From the NCBI GenBank assembly GCA_030592575.1, contig JAUVIV010000008.1, positions 1-43,547 of the forward strand: a stretch of DNA of 43,547 nt, given 5' to 3'. The notes under the pieces were generated by a model. That model was given only the letters and a program-made list of their open reading frames with translations. It did no database searches and was not told the DNA's origin. Position numbers and translations under genes: made by a program. This document shows, one piece after another, positions 19,502 through 28,070 of this stretch (position 1 is the first letter of the stretch; each line of letters opens with the position of its first letter). This DNA comes from a bacterium. GTDB taxonomy: Bacteria; Hydrothermota; UBA3073; JACQXS01.

Positions 19502-20751
19502 AAGCTGAGCCCAAAAATGTAAATACCGGTATATATTACATAGATGGTGATGTTGCTGCCGGTCAAGGTGCTCTGGCAGCAGGATGTAGATTTATAGGTG
19601 GCTATCCAATTACACCATCAACTAAAGCAGCAGAAACATTTGCAGAAATAGCTCCAAAAGCCGGAGCTGTTTTTATCCAAATGGAAGATGAACTTGCTTC
19701 TATAGCAACTATAATAGGTGCATCTTATGCAGGGGTTAAGACAATGACAATCACATCCGGACCAGGTTATTCTCTTATGATGGAGACTATCGGATTTGGT
19801 GCAATGTTAGAAGCACCTTTTGTGATATTAAACGTTCAGCGAGGAGGACCTTCTACCGGTTCGCCAACTAAAACAGGACAAGCAGATATGATGCAAGCAA
19901 GGTGGGGCTCACATGGAGATTATGAAATTATAGCCATAGCACCGGAATCTCCTCAAGAAATGTTTGATTACGCAATCAAAGCATTTAATTTAGCAGAAAA
20001 ATATCGCTGTCCGGTAATGATAATGGCAGATGAATGCGTTGGTCATATGACTGAAAAAGTAGTTATTCCAAAAGCTGATACAATTGAACTTGCAACAAGA
20101 AAATTCTATAAAGGGCCAAAAGATAAGTATTTACCATTTAAGCCTGACAAAGATTTAATTCCGCCAATGGCAAAAGCAGGTGATGGTTGTAATTTATACA
20201 TAACCGGAGATACTCACAATGAAAAAGGATATCCAATATCAAGTCAAAATTTAAAAACAAAAACTCATAAATCAACTACAAGAAGGTTAATTGATAAAAT
20301 CAAACTCAATGCCGATAAAATCATTGAACTAAAAGAAGAAGGTATTGAAGATGCTGATATTATTGTTGTTTCCTATGGGATATCATCCAGAGTCGCTGTA
20401 AAGGGGATTGAACTTGCAAGAGAAAAAGGAATAAAAGTAGGAAGTCTCAGACTTATTACCGTATGGCCATTTCCTGATAAAAAAATAGCCGAACTTGCAA
20501 AAAATATAAAAGCATTTGTAATACCTGAAATAAATTATGGACAGGTTGTTTTTGATGTTGAGAGATGTGCTCACGGTGAGGCAAATGTTGTTCTTATTCC
20601 TCACGGTGGAGCAGGAGTTCATCATCCGGAAGATATATCCGATGCAATTGAATATGCTGATAGAGAAAATAAAAAAATTGAAAAAATTATTGAATGGAAA
20701 ACAAAACTTGAAAAATTGATTTTTGAAAAAGGATTTAAATTAAAAGAATAA
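19498..20751 (+). CDS. 2-oxoacid:ferredoxin oxidoreductase alpha subunit, canonical (alpha-2)
   Basis: 'GGYPITPSTKAAE', 'QMEDELASIATIIGAS', 'TSGPGYSLMMETIGFG', 'GGPSTGSPTKTGQADMMQARWGSHGDYE'; ATGA overlap with beta-1. Confidence 0.93.
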   Translation: MKAEPKNVNTGIYYIDGDVAAGQGALAAGCRFIGGYPITPSTKAAETFAEIAPKAGAVFIQMEDELASIATIIGASYAGVKTMTITSGPGYSLMMETIGFGAMLEAPFVILNVQRGGPSTGSPTKTGQADMMQARWGSHGDYEIIAIAPESPQEMFDYAIKAFNLAEKYRCPVMIMADECVGHMTEKVVIPKADTIELATRKFYKGPKDKYLPFKPDKDLIPPMAKAGDGCNLYITGDTHNEKGYPISSQNLKTKTHKSTTRRLIDKIKLNADKIIELKEEGIEDADIIVVSYGISSRVAVKGIELAREKGIKVGSLRLITVWPFPDKKIAELAKNIKAFVIPEINYGQVVFDVERCAHGEANVVLIPHGGAGVHHPEDISDAIEYADRENKKIEKIIEWKTKLEKLIFEKGFKLKE

Positions 20752-20756
20752 AAATA

Positions 20757-20880
20757 ATGGGACGCAGATTTTCCGCAGATATTGGGCAAGGCACAAAGCT
20801 ACTAAGATTAAAAAAAATTCTTCTTTGTGTCTTTGAGACTTTGTGGTTAATAAAATCTGTGTGTATCTGCGTGCAATATA
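20757..20880. repeat. Intergenic repeat ('GGGACGCAGATTTTCCGCAGAT...GGCACAAAG...CTTTGTGTCTTTGAGACTTTGTGGTTAATAAAATCTGTGTGTATCTGCGTGC')
   Basis: Inverted GCAGAT/ATCTGC and CACAAAG/CTTTGTG modules lying directly upstream of the truncated beta-2 ORF. Confidence 0.65.
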
Positions 20881-20884
20881 AAGA

Positions 20885-21664
20885 ATGAACCCAATTATAA
20901 CTGCTTTTGCAAAAGGAATAAAAAAGTCAGGGATTAAGCCGTCAAGAATTTCTGTACCATCTGATATTCCATTTGAGCCGGAAATCGTAAATCAATTAGG
21001 AATTGATTTTTTCCATACTATCAGAGGACGAGCTATTGCTTTTGGAACTGGATTAAAACTTGGTAATCCTGATCTAATAGTAGTTCCATTCATTGGTGAT
21101 TTAATGACAATCGGTGGAAATCATTTCGTGCATTCAGGAAGAAGAAATATGGATTTACTCGTTATATGTGTAAATAATTTTCTTTACAGAGAAATAAACG
21201 GAAAATCCGCTCCTATACAAAAGCATGAAAATGAACAAATAACCACACAAAAATTTTCACCATACTCAACCTTTGAAAAACCATTTAATGCCACTCACCT
21301 TGCCAACTCTTGTGGTGCAGTATATACAGCAAGATGGACAGCTTTACATACTGATGAACTCGCAGATTCTATTGCCGAAGCATTAAACAAACGAGGATTT
21401 TCTATGATTGAAGTTCTATCACCTGGCCCTAATTATTATACAGGCATTAAAAAAATAGAATCCGATTTACTAAAATTTTACTATGAAAATTCAGTAATAA
21501 AAAATGGCGAGTCTCCACGAAATGTAACAATTAATTCTGATGAAAAAATTGTAGTAGGTAAATTTACAGAAAAAGAACAACTCACGTTTATTGAACAATA
21601 TAATCTTCAACTTGGTAAAGTATTAGGTAGTAAATTCACCCCACATGGAGGAAGAAATGGCTGA
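20885..21664 (+). CDS. Divergent 2-oxoacid:ferredoxin oxidoreductase beta-subunit paralogue lacking Fe-S cysteines and the GDG TPP motif (beta-2)
   Basis: Collinear with beta-1 ('HTIRGRAIAFGTGLKLGNPDLIVV..IGDLMTIGGNHFVHSGRRNMDLLVICVNNF'), but no CPGC, no GxGC, SPC changed to SPG, and GDGD replaced by IGD. Confidence 0.85.
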   Translation: MNPIITAFAKGIKKSGIKPSRISVPSDIPFEPEIVNQLGIDFFHTIRGRAIAFGTGLKLGNPDLIVVPFIGDLMTIGGNHFVHSGRRNMDLLVICVNNFLYREINGKSAPIQKHENEQITTQKFSPYSTFEKPFNATHLANSCGAVYTARWTALHTDELADSIAEALNKRGFSMIEVLSPGPNYYTGIKKIESDLLKFYYENSVIKNGESPRNVTINSDEKIVVGKFTEKEQLTFIEQYNLQLGKVLGSKFTPHGGRNG

Positions 21665-22193
21665 AATTAGATTTGCAGGTTATGGAGGTCAGGGTATTGT
21701 TAGGGCGGCAATCATTGCTGGGAAAGCAGCTACTATTTTCGAAAATAGGTTCGCTACTATGAATCAATCATTTGGACCGGAGGCAAGAGGAGGAGCCTGT
21801 AGCTCTCAATTGATATTATCAGATAATGAAATACTTTATCCCTATATTATTACATCAGCTGTTCTCGTTGCTATGTCTCAGGAAGGTTATACTGTATTTG
21901 AGCCCGAATTAAATGAGGGAGGAATACTCTTGATAGATGAGGATTTAGTAAAACCCAAACCACCTCGTAGTAAAATCAAGATTTTCTCTGTTCCTGCTAC
22001 ACAAATTGCTGAAGACTTAGGAAATAGAATTATCGCAAATGTAGTTATGCTCGGTTTCTTCACTGCCATCACCAAACTGGTTTCAAAAGAAGGAATGGAA
22101 AAAGCAGTAGCTGATTCCGTACCACCAAGATTCAAAGAACTCAATCTTACAGCATTCAATAAAGGATTCCAGCACTACAAAGCAAGTAAGTAA
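21657..22193 (+). CDS. 2-oxoacid:ferredoxin oxidoreductase gamma subunit
   Basis: 'IRFAGYGGQGIVRAAIIAGKAA...NQSFGPEARGGACSSQLILSD'; GGAGGA SD upstream of ATG at 21657. Confidence 0.92.
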   Translation: MAEIRFAGYGGQGIVRAAIIAGKAATIFENRFATMNQSFGPEARGGACSSQLILSDNEILYPYIITSAVLVAMSQEGYTVFEPELNEGGILLIDEDLVKPKPPRSKIKIFSVPATQIAEDLGNRIIANVVMLGFFTAITKLVSKEGMEKAVADSVPPRFKELNLTAFNKGFQHYKASK

Positions 22194-22237
22194 CTCAACA
22201 CTAAACTTATCACTAAATTCAGAGTGATATTTTTATT

Positions 22238-22495
22238 ATGAAATATTGGAGAACACCATACAACATAAATGAAATAGAAATTCCACAAGGTGAAGTTCAC
22301 ATAATAAAAGATAGGTGCAAAGGATGTAGCTTCTGTGTAGAATATTGTCCAAAAGATGTACTCGAAATGTCAAAAGAATTTAATTCTAAAGGTTGTCATC
22401 CTCCTCAAGTTAAAAATCCGGAAAATTGTGTGAATTGCGGACTTTGTGAAATGCTTTGTCCGGAATTTGCTATATGGTCAACTCTTAAAAAATAA
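22238..22495 (+). CDS. 2x[4Fe-4S] ferredoxin / delta subunit of the 2-oxoacid:ferredoxin oxidoreductase
   Basis: 'CKGCSFCVEYCPKDVLEMS', 'CVNCGLCEMLCPEFAI'. Confidence 0.92.
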   Translation: MKYWRTPYNINEIEIPQGEVHIIKDRCKGCSFCVEYCPKDVLEMSKEFNSKGCHPPQVKNPENCVNCGLCEMLCPEFAIWSTLKK

Positions 22496-22505
22496 AGATT
22501 AAGAA

Positions 22506-24455
22506 ATGCAAAAACTCACTTCAGATATTCAAAATATACTTGAGTCAAAAAAAGTACATCTTTGCTTCCCTCAAATAAATTCTAATAAATATGCTATTGA
22601 GAAGGTAGGAACATCCAAATGTAAATCTGCTTGCCCAATAGATACAGATGTTAAAGCTTATCTTGGTTTTATCTCCACTAAAGAATTTGACAAAGCATTG
22701 GAAATAGTTAAACGTGATAATCCTTTGCCGGGAATATGCGGAAGAGTATGTTTTCACCCTTGTGAAGCTGAATGTTCAAGAAATGAAATTGACCAACCAC
22801 TCGCTATTTGCTCTCTTAAAAGGTTTCTTGCTGATTACGAACTTAAGAACGAGAGAACAAACATTTTGCCTATCCAAAAATCAAGAGAGGAAAAAATTGC
22901 TATTATCGGTTCAGGTCCCGCCGGTTTGACTACTGCCAATAACCTTATCAGATTGGGATACAAAGTTACCATATTTGAGAAATTGCCCGTTGTCGGAGGA
23001 ATGTTATATACCGGTATTCCGGAATACAGACTTCCGCGAAACATTATAAAAACAGAAATTGATGCAATAGAAAAACTCGGTGTAGAAATCAAAACAAACA
23101 CAAAAATTGACAATCTGGATAAACTACGAAAAGAAGGATATAATGTTATATTCATTGCCATAGGTGCACATAAAGGTTTAAAACTCGGGATCCCAGGGGA
23201 AGACAAATTAGAAGGTTTTATCGATTGTATTACTTTTCTCCGAACAGTGAACCTTGCTTCTCTCCGTCATTCTGAGACAAAACCGAAGAATCTCAAAATT
23301 GGAAAAAAAGTTATTGTAATTGGAGGTGGGAATGCTGCGATTGATTCAGCAAGAACAGCTCTAAGGTTAGGATCTGATGTGCATATTCTTTACCGACGAT
23401 CAAGAGAAGAAATGCCTGCAAGTAAATGGGAAATTAAGGAAGCAGAAAAAGAAGGAATAAAAATTCATTACCTTGCTTCTCCAGTTAAAATACTCGGAGA
23501 AAAAGGAAAAGTAGTAGCTATAAAATGTATCAAAAATAAATTGGGACCATCAGATGCCAGTGGTAGAAGGCGACCAATTTCTATCAAAGATTCTGAGTTT
23601 AAAATAGAAGCTGATACAATAATCCCTGCTATTAGCCAACAACCCGATATTTCATGGTTACCGACTAACCATAAACTTGAAATTTCCAAATGGAACTCAT
23701 TTGTAATAAACGAAGAAACTCTTGCAACAAATGTAGAAGGTATTTTTGCCGGTGGTGATTGTGTAACCGGACCTAAAACTGTAATTGATGCTATAGCCGC
23801 AGGTCACAAAGCATCAAAATCAATTGACAGATACCTAAACCCAGAAGCAAGAAGCAAGAAACAAAGAGCAAAAGTAGAGTTTGAAGTTGTAGTTAACCCC
23901 AAAGAGAAGAAAGAAAGAATTCTTATGCCTGAACTCCCTATAGATAAGAGAAGTAATTTCAAAGAAGTAGAGTTAGGATTTACCGAAGAAATGGCAATAG
24001 AAGAGGCAAAAAGATGTCTAAGATGCGGCTTTTGTGCTGAGTGCAGTGAATGCATATCTAATTGTACTAAAAAATTGATAAGTCTGTCAATACAAGGAGA
24101 AACATCAGGAATATTATTAAGAGTTCCACTTGACACAAATCAATTTCCTTTAAATAATACTTTACAAGGAAAACTTTACGGAACTAATTCAAAAGAAATT
24201 CCTGTAACAGTAGAATCTATAACCGCCAGAGTAATAAGTGATTTTTGTCGTGGATGTGGTAATTGCGTGGAAATTTGCGAATATTCCGCTCCCAAATTAA
24301 AAGAAAATGGAGTCCAAATTTGCAGTATTGATGAAGCATTATGTAAAGGATGTGGAGTATGTATATCGGTCTGCCCATCCGGTGCAATAACATTAGGACA
24401 TTTTACAGACAATAATATTAACAAACTAATGGAAGTAGCTCTCCAGACTGATTAG
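22506..24455 (+). CDS. GltD/NfnB-like FAD/NAD(P) oxidoreductase with a C-terminal HdrA-like dicluster ferredoxin domain
   Basis: 'CKSACPIDTDVKAYLG', 'CGRVCFHPCEAECSR', 'IIGSGPAGLTTA', 'GGGNAAIDSAR', 'GIFAGGDCVTGPKTVIDAIAAGHKA'; then 'CRGCGNCVEICEYSA...CKGCGVCISVCPSGAITLGHFTDN'. Confidence 0.9.
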   Translation: MQKLTSDIQNILESKKVHLCFPQINSNKYAIEKVGTSKCKSACPIDTDVKAYLGFISTKEFDKALEIVKRDNPLPGICGRVCFHPCEAECSRNEIDQPLAICSLKRFLADYELKNERTNILPIQKSREEKIAIIGSGPAGLTTANNLIRLGYKVTIFEKLPVVGGMLYTGIPEYRLPRNIIKTEIDAIEKLGVEIKTNTKIDNLDKLRKEGYNVIFIAIGAHKGLKLGIPGEDKLEGFIDCITFLRTVNLASLRHSETKPKNLKIGKKVIVIGGGNAAIDSARTALRLGSDVHILYRRSREEMPASKWEIKEAEKEGIKIHYLASPVKILGEKGKVVAIKCIKNKLGPSDASGRRRPISIKDSEFKIEADTIIPAISQQPDISWLPTNHKLEISKWNSFVINEETLATNVEGIFAGGDCVTGPKTVIDAIAAGHKASKSIDRYLNPEARSKKQRAKVEFEVVVNPKEKKERILMPELPIDKRSNFKEVELGFTEEMAIEEAKRCLRCGFCAECSECISNCTKKLISLSIQGETSGILLRVPLDTNQFPLNNTLQGKLYGTNSKEIPVTVESITARVISDFCRGCGNCVEICEYSAPKLKENGVQICSIDEALCKGCGVCISVCPSGAITLGHFTDNNINKLMEVALQTD

Positions 24456-24473
24456 ATTTACGACTATGAAATA

Positions 24474-24839
24474 ATGGCAAATAATAAAATAATTGTATTC
24501 GCCTGCAACTGGTCTCATAATATTACAAAAGATATAGAACAAATTGAAGAAACTAATATAATTAGAGTTATGTGTTCCGGTCGTATTACTACTGCACTCA
24601 TTCTAAAAGCTTTTGAATTAGGAACCGATGGAGTACTTGTTCTTGGCTGTCCTGATGGAGAATGCCATTATAATTTTGGAAACAAGCAAGCAAAAAAACA
24701 ATTTGAAATCACCAAAAATTTAGCTAATGTTTTAGGAATAGAGCCAGAAAAAATACAGTTTGAATCTATACCAAAAGATGAAGAAATGTTTACCGAATGC
24801 ATAAAGAAATTTGCGAATAACATTAAGAAAAATGGCTAA
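24474..24839 (+). CDS. MvhD/FlpD-like hydrogenase iron-sulfur (delta) subunit
   Basis: 'IIVFACNWSHNITKDIEQIEETNIIRVMCSGRITTALILKAFELGTDGVLVLGCPDGECHYNFGN'; same architecture as the C-terminus of the HdrA fusion. Confidence 0.87.
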   Translation: MANNKIIVFACNWSHNITKDIEQIEETNIIRVMCSGRITTALILKAFELGTDGVLVLGCPDGECHYNFGNKQAKKQFEITKNLANVLGIEPEKIQFESIPKDEEMFTECIKKFANNIKKNG

Positions 24840-25083
24840 AATCTTTACAAAAAAGTGCCCCGATTGTGACGGTAAACTCGTGAGATCAAGAGGACACAGT
24901 GCAGGCTATGCTATGTATTTCTGGACAAAACCATGGGACAAAACCTTTATAAAGGGGCTAACAGGAAACTCAAAAGTTTATCCATGGTTATGTATGAATT
25001 GTGGAAGAGTATTTCTTTATGTAGATGAAAAAGAACAAGAGTCTATCAAGCGAGAGTATGAGAAAAAAAAGATGAAAATATAA
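24832..25083 (+). CDS. Small zinc-ribbon protein
   Basis: 'CPDCDGK' and 'CMNCGR' CxxC pairs; ATG at 24832 overlaps the mvhD-like stop (track start TTG at 24811). Confidence 0.7.
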   Translation: MAKIFTKKCPDCDGKLVRSRGHSAGYAMYFWTKPWDKTFIKGLTGNSKVYPWLCMNCGRVFLYVDEKEQESIKREYEKKKMKI

Positions 25084-26264
25084 TGAATTTACGTATTAAG
25101 GAAATTATAAACAAAACAAAAGCATATAACTGTCTGGACTGTGGAAAATGCACATCGGTATGTCCTATTTCGCTACTCAAAGAAGATTATTCGCCGAGAC
25201 TCACTGTCCAAAAAGCTTTATTAGAGAACCCTGAATCTCTCTTAAAGGACGAACTTCTCTGGTGGTGTTTGAGTTGTGGTATGTGTGATGAAATATGCGA
25301 GTCCGATGTTCATTATACAGAATTTATTAAGGATTTACGAATAGAAGCACACAAAATTGGGCAGGAGGGTATTTACACTCATAACGGGACAATGCAATCT
25401 ATAATGAAAATGATGTCCCTCTCCCCTACCCTCAAACAAAATCGCCTTGATTGGCTTACAAAAGATCTCAAAGTAAAAGTATATCCGCCTACTCCTTCAA
25501 CTTTTGAACTCACCGACTCAACAGATATAATATATTTTGTGGGTTGTCTTCCTTATTTTGACAGTTTTTTTACCCATCTGGACTTAAATACTATAAATAT
25601 TGCAAAAAGTACAATAAAAATACTTAACCATCTGGATATAGAACCTGTTCTATTGTCTAATGAAAGATGCTGTGGACACGACCTCTTATGGACGGGAGAT
25701 GTTGAGAATTTCAAAAAACTTGCCCAATGTAATATTGAGGAAATCAAAAAAACAGGTGCAAAAAAAATAGTATTCTCTTGTGCGGAATGTTATCAAACTT
25801 TCAAACAAGAATATCCCAAATACATAGGAACATTAGATATTGAAGTAATTCATATATCCGAACTCATTGCCGAAAATCTCTCAAAACTCACAACTTGCGA
25901 CTCACAACTCACAACTAAGGTAACCTATCAAGACCCTTGCAGATTAGGCAGATTTTGTGGAATCTACGAAGAACCGAGACAAATTATGAGTGCTGTAGGA
26001 ATTGAGATTAAAGAAATGATGCGAAACAGAAAGAGTTCGGTTTGTTGTGGAACATCTGCATGGATAAACTGCGGCACTTGTTCCAAACAAATTCAAGTAG
26101 CAAGATTAAAAGAAGCAAAAAATACAGGTGCAGACCTTTTGATTACAAGTTGCCCAAAGTGTCAGATTCATTTCAAATGTGCAATGAAAGATGAAAATAC
26201 ACCTAAGGAAGCAAAGATTGAGATTCAAGATTTAACAACTTTAATTGCAAATCAATTAAAATAA
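25083..26264 (+). CDS. HdrC-HdrB fusion (HdrD-like: dicluster ferredoxin plus CCG domains)
   Basis: 'CLDCGKCTSVCPISL', 'WWCLSCGMCDEICES', CCG-type motifs 'NERCCGHD', 'SSVCCGTSAWINCG'. Confidence 0.9.
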   Translation: MNLRIKEIINKTKAYNCLDCGKCTSVCPISLLKEDYSPRLTVQKALLENPESLLKDELLWWCLSCGMCDEICESDVHYTEFIKDLRIEAHKIGQEGIYTHNGTMQSIMKMMSLSPTLKQNRLDWLTKDLKVKVYPPTPSTFELTDSTDIIYFVGCLPYFDSFFTHLDLNTINIAKSTIKILNHLDIEPVLLSNERCCGHDLLWTGDVENFKKLAQCNIEEIKKTGAKKIVFSCAECYQTFKQEYPKYIGTLDIEVIHISELIAENLSKLTTCDSQLTTKVTYQDPCRLGRFCGIYEEPRQIMSAVGIEIKEMMRNRKSSVCCGTSAWINCGTCSKQIQVARLKEAKNTGADLLITSCPKCQIHFKCAMKDENTPKEAKIEIQDLTTLIANQLK

Positions 26265-26365
26265 ATACCATCAGTCTTGGTTATAAGACTACATCTTATA
26301 CTATGAAAAAAAATCAGCTTGACAAATGGGGTCAAGTCAGTAGTAAGAGTACAAGGAGGTATAAA

Positions 26366-28048
26366 ATGTATAAATGGTTATTTCTTGTAATAAGTTTGGG
26401 AATCAGTAATATTCAGGGGTTTGCATTATCCAATATTATTGCATCAACCACGAATAGTATATATTGCCTAAATAGCGATGGTACTTTTAGATGGAGTTTT
26501 GCTTACTCAAATAACGATATATCCGGCGCTGCTATCGGTAACATAGATAATACCGGATATCCGGAAATTTTTGTAGGTGCAAACAAATTTTACTGCCTTG
26601 AACATGATGGAACTTTGAAGTGGTCATATCCTATAACAACCGGTCAGTGTTCTCCCACAATAGCTAACATAGATAATGCCGGAAATCCTGAAGTGCTTAT
26701 AGTAGATACATCTTCTGCACTCTATTGCTTCAACAATGACGGCACAGTAAAATGGTCTTGTGGAATATCAGGCTCTGGAACTCATCGTTCTTCAGTTACT
26801 GTAGCAAGTGTAGATGGTATTGGGACACCTGAAATTCTTGTAGCTATAAATTCAAAAGTATATTGCATAAATAGCGGTGGAACTATAGACTGGTCGTATG
26901 GAATAACTAATAATTTTCATTTCTGCCCGGGAGTAGCAGTAGCTGATATAAATTTAGATGGCACTCCGGAAATCATAGTAAGTGGTTTTGATAGGATATA
27001 CTGCATACAAGGAAATGGCAATCTGAAATGGTCACATCTACCTATGGCAGGAGCAGAAATATCTCAACCGGCTATAGCTGATATCGATAGTGATGGTAGA
27101 ATTGAGATTGTTATTCATCAATATAGTCAAACAGTCTTTCCTAGATATATAACAGCTTTTGAAGAAAATGCAGCAGGCAATGGACTTGATAGAGACTGGA
27201 TGGTTCAGTGTTGGGATAAAAGTGGTGGTTCTGCCGCGGCTCCTGTAATATGTGATATTGATGGGGACGGTGATAAAGATGTTATGTGGATTGGATGCAC
27301 AGGTGGAGGAGGTAGTACTCAAACAGGATTACTGTATATAATGAATGGCACTAATGGGGGACATCCTGATAACTCAGGGCCACCTTGCTACACAAATTCT
27401 AACTTTGCCAGTGGAACCCTCTATGAACGTGGAGTGGCAGTAGCAGATATAGATGATGATGGGCATATCGAAATAGTTGGAATTAAGTGTGGAGATGGAG
27501 CAATGGGAGGAGTAGCTGTACTTGGATGTAATACATGGGCAGACGGTAGAGATTTATTCACATCCCATCTTTATCATATTACTGAGATAAATGATAATTT
27601 AACAATACCTGTGACTGAACCGAATAACTGGGGAAGTCATAATACCTGGCTTACACAATTGACTACCGGAGGAACCAGTTTCGGTACTCCTACAATAAAA
27701 TGGATATATAATACAGATATGGGTTGGATTACTCATTCTATAGCGATAGCTAACTTAGACACCCCTCTGGAAGTTGAAGAAAATAACCTCTCACCTAAAG
27801 CTTCTGATTTAAAAGTACTTTACAAAAATGGTAGAAGAGTAATTGTTTTCACCCTATCTAAAAGCGAAGAAGTCTGCTTTCATGTTTTTGACATAGTTGG
27901 AAGAAAAAAAGAAACTCTTAATATGGGAACAATGAATGCAGGAACACATGAGATACCGATGGAATCAAATAACATCAAGAACGGAGTATATTTCATTAAA
28001 GCACACTTAGGAAACAGAGTATTGAATTATAAAACTATAATACTTTAG
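26366..28048 (+). CDS. Secreted FG-GAP/PQQ-like beta-propeller protein with a T9SS-type C-terminal sorting domain (paralogue 1)
   Basis: AAGGAGG SD before ATG at 26366 (track start 26303 lies upstream); signal peptide MYKWLFLVISLGISNIQGFAL; repeats 'AIGNIDNTGYPEIFVGAN'; C-terminal 'HVFDIVGRKKETLNMGTMNAGTHEIP..GVYFIKAHLGNRVLNYKTIIL'. Confidence 0.85.
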   Translation: MYKWLFLVISLGISNIQGFALSNIIASTTNSIYCLNSDGTFRWSFAYSNNDISGAAIGNIDNTGYPEIFVGANKFYCLEHDGTLKWSYPITTGQCSPTIANIDNAGNPEVLIVDTSSALYCFNNDGTVKWSCGISGSGTHRSSVTVASVDGIGTPEILVAINSKVYCINSGGTIDWSYGITNNFHFCPGVAVADINLDGTPEIIVSGFDRIYCIQGNGNLKWSHLPMAGAEISQPAIADIDSDGRIEIVIHQYSQTVFPRYITAFEENAAGNGLDRDWMVQCWDKSGGSAAAPVICDIDGDGDKDVMWIGCTGGGGSTQTGLLYIMNGTNGGHPDNSGPPCYTNSNFASGTLYERGVAVADIDDDGHIEIVGIKCGDGAMGGVAVLGCNTWADGRDLFTSHLYHITEINDNLTIPVTEPNNWGSHNTWLTQLTTGGTSFGTPTIKWIYNTDMGWITHSIAIANLDTPLEVEENNLSPKASDLKVLYKNGRRVIVFTLSKSEEVCFHVFDIVGRKKETLNMGTMNAGTHEIPMESNNIKNGVYFIKAHLGNRVLNYKTIIL

Positions 28049-28070
28049 TAAAAATATAAGGAGGTATAAA

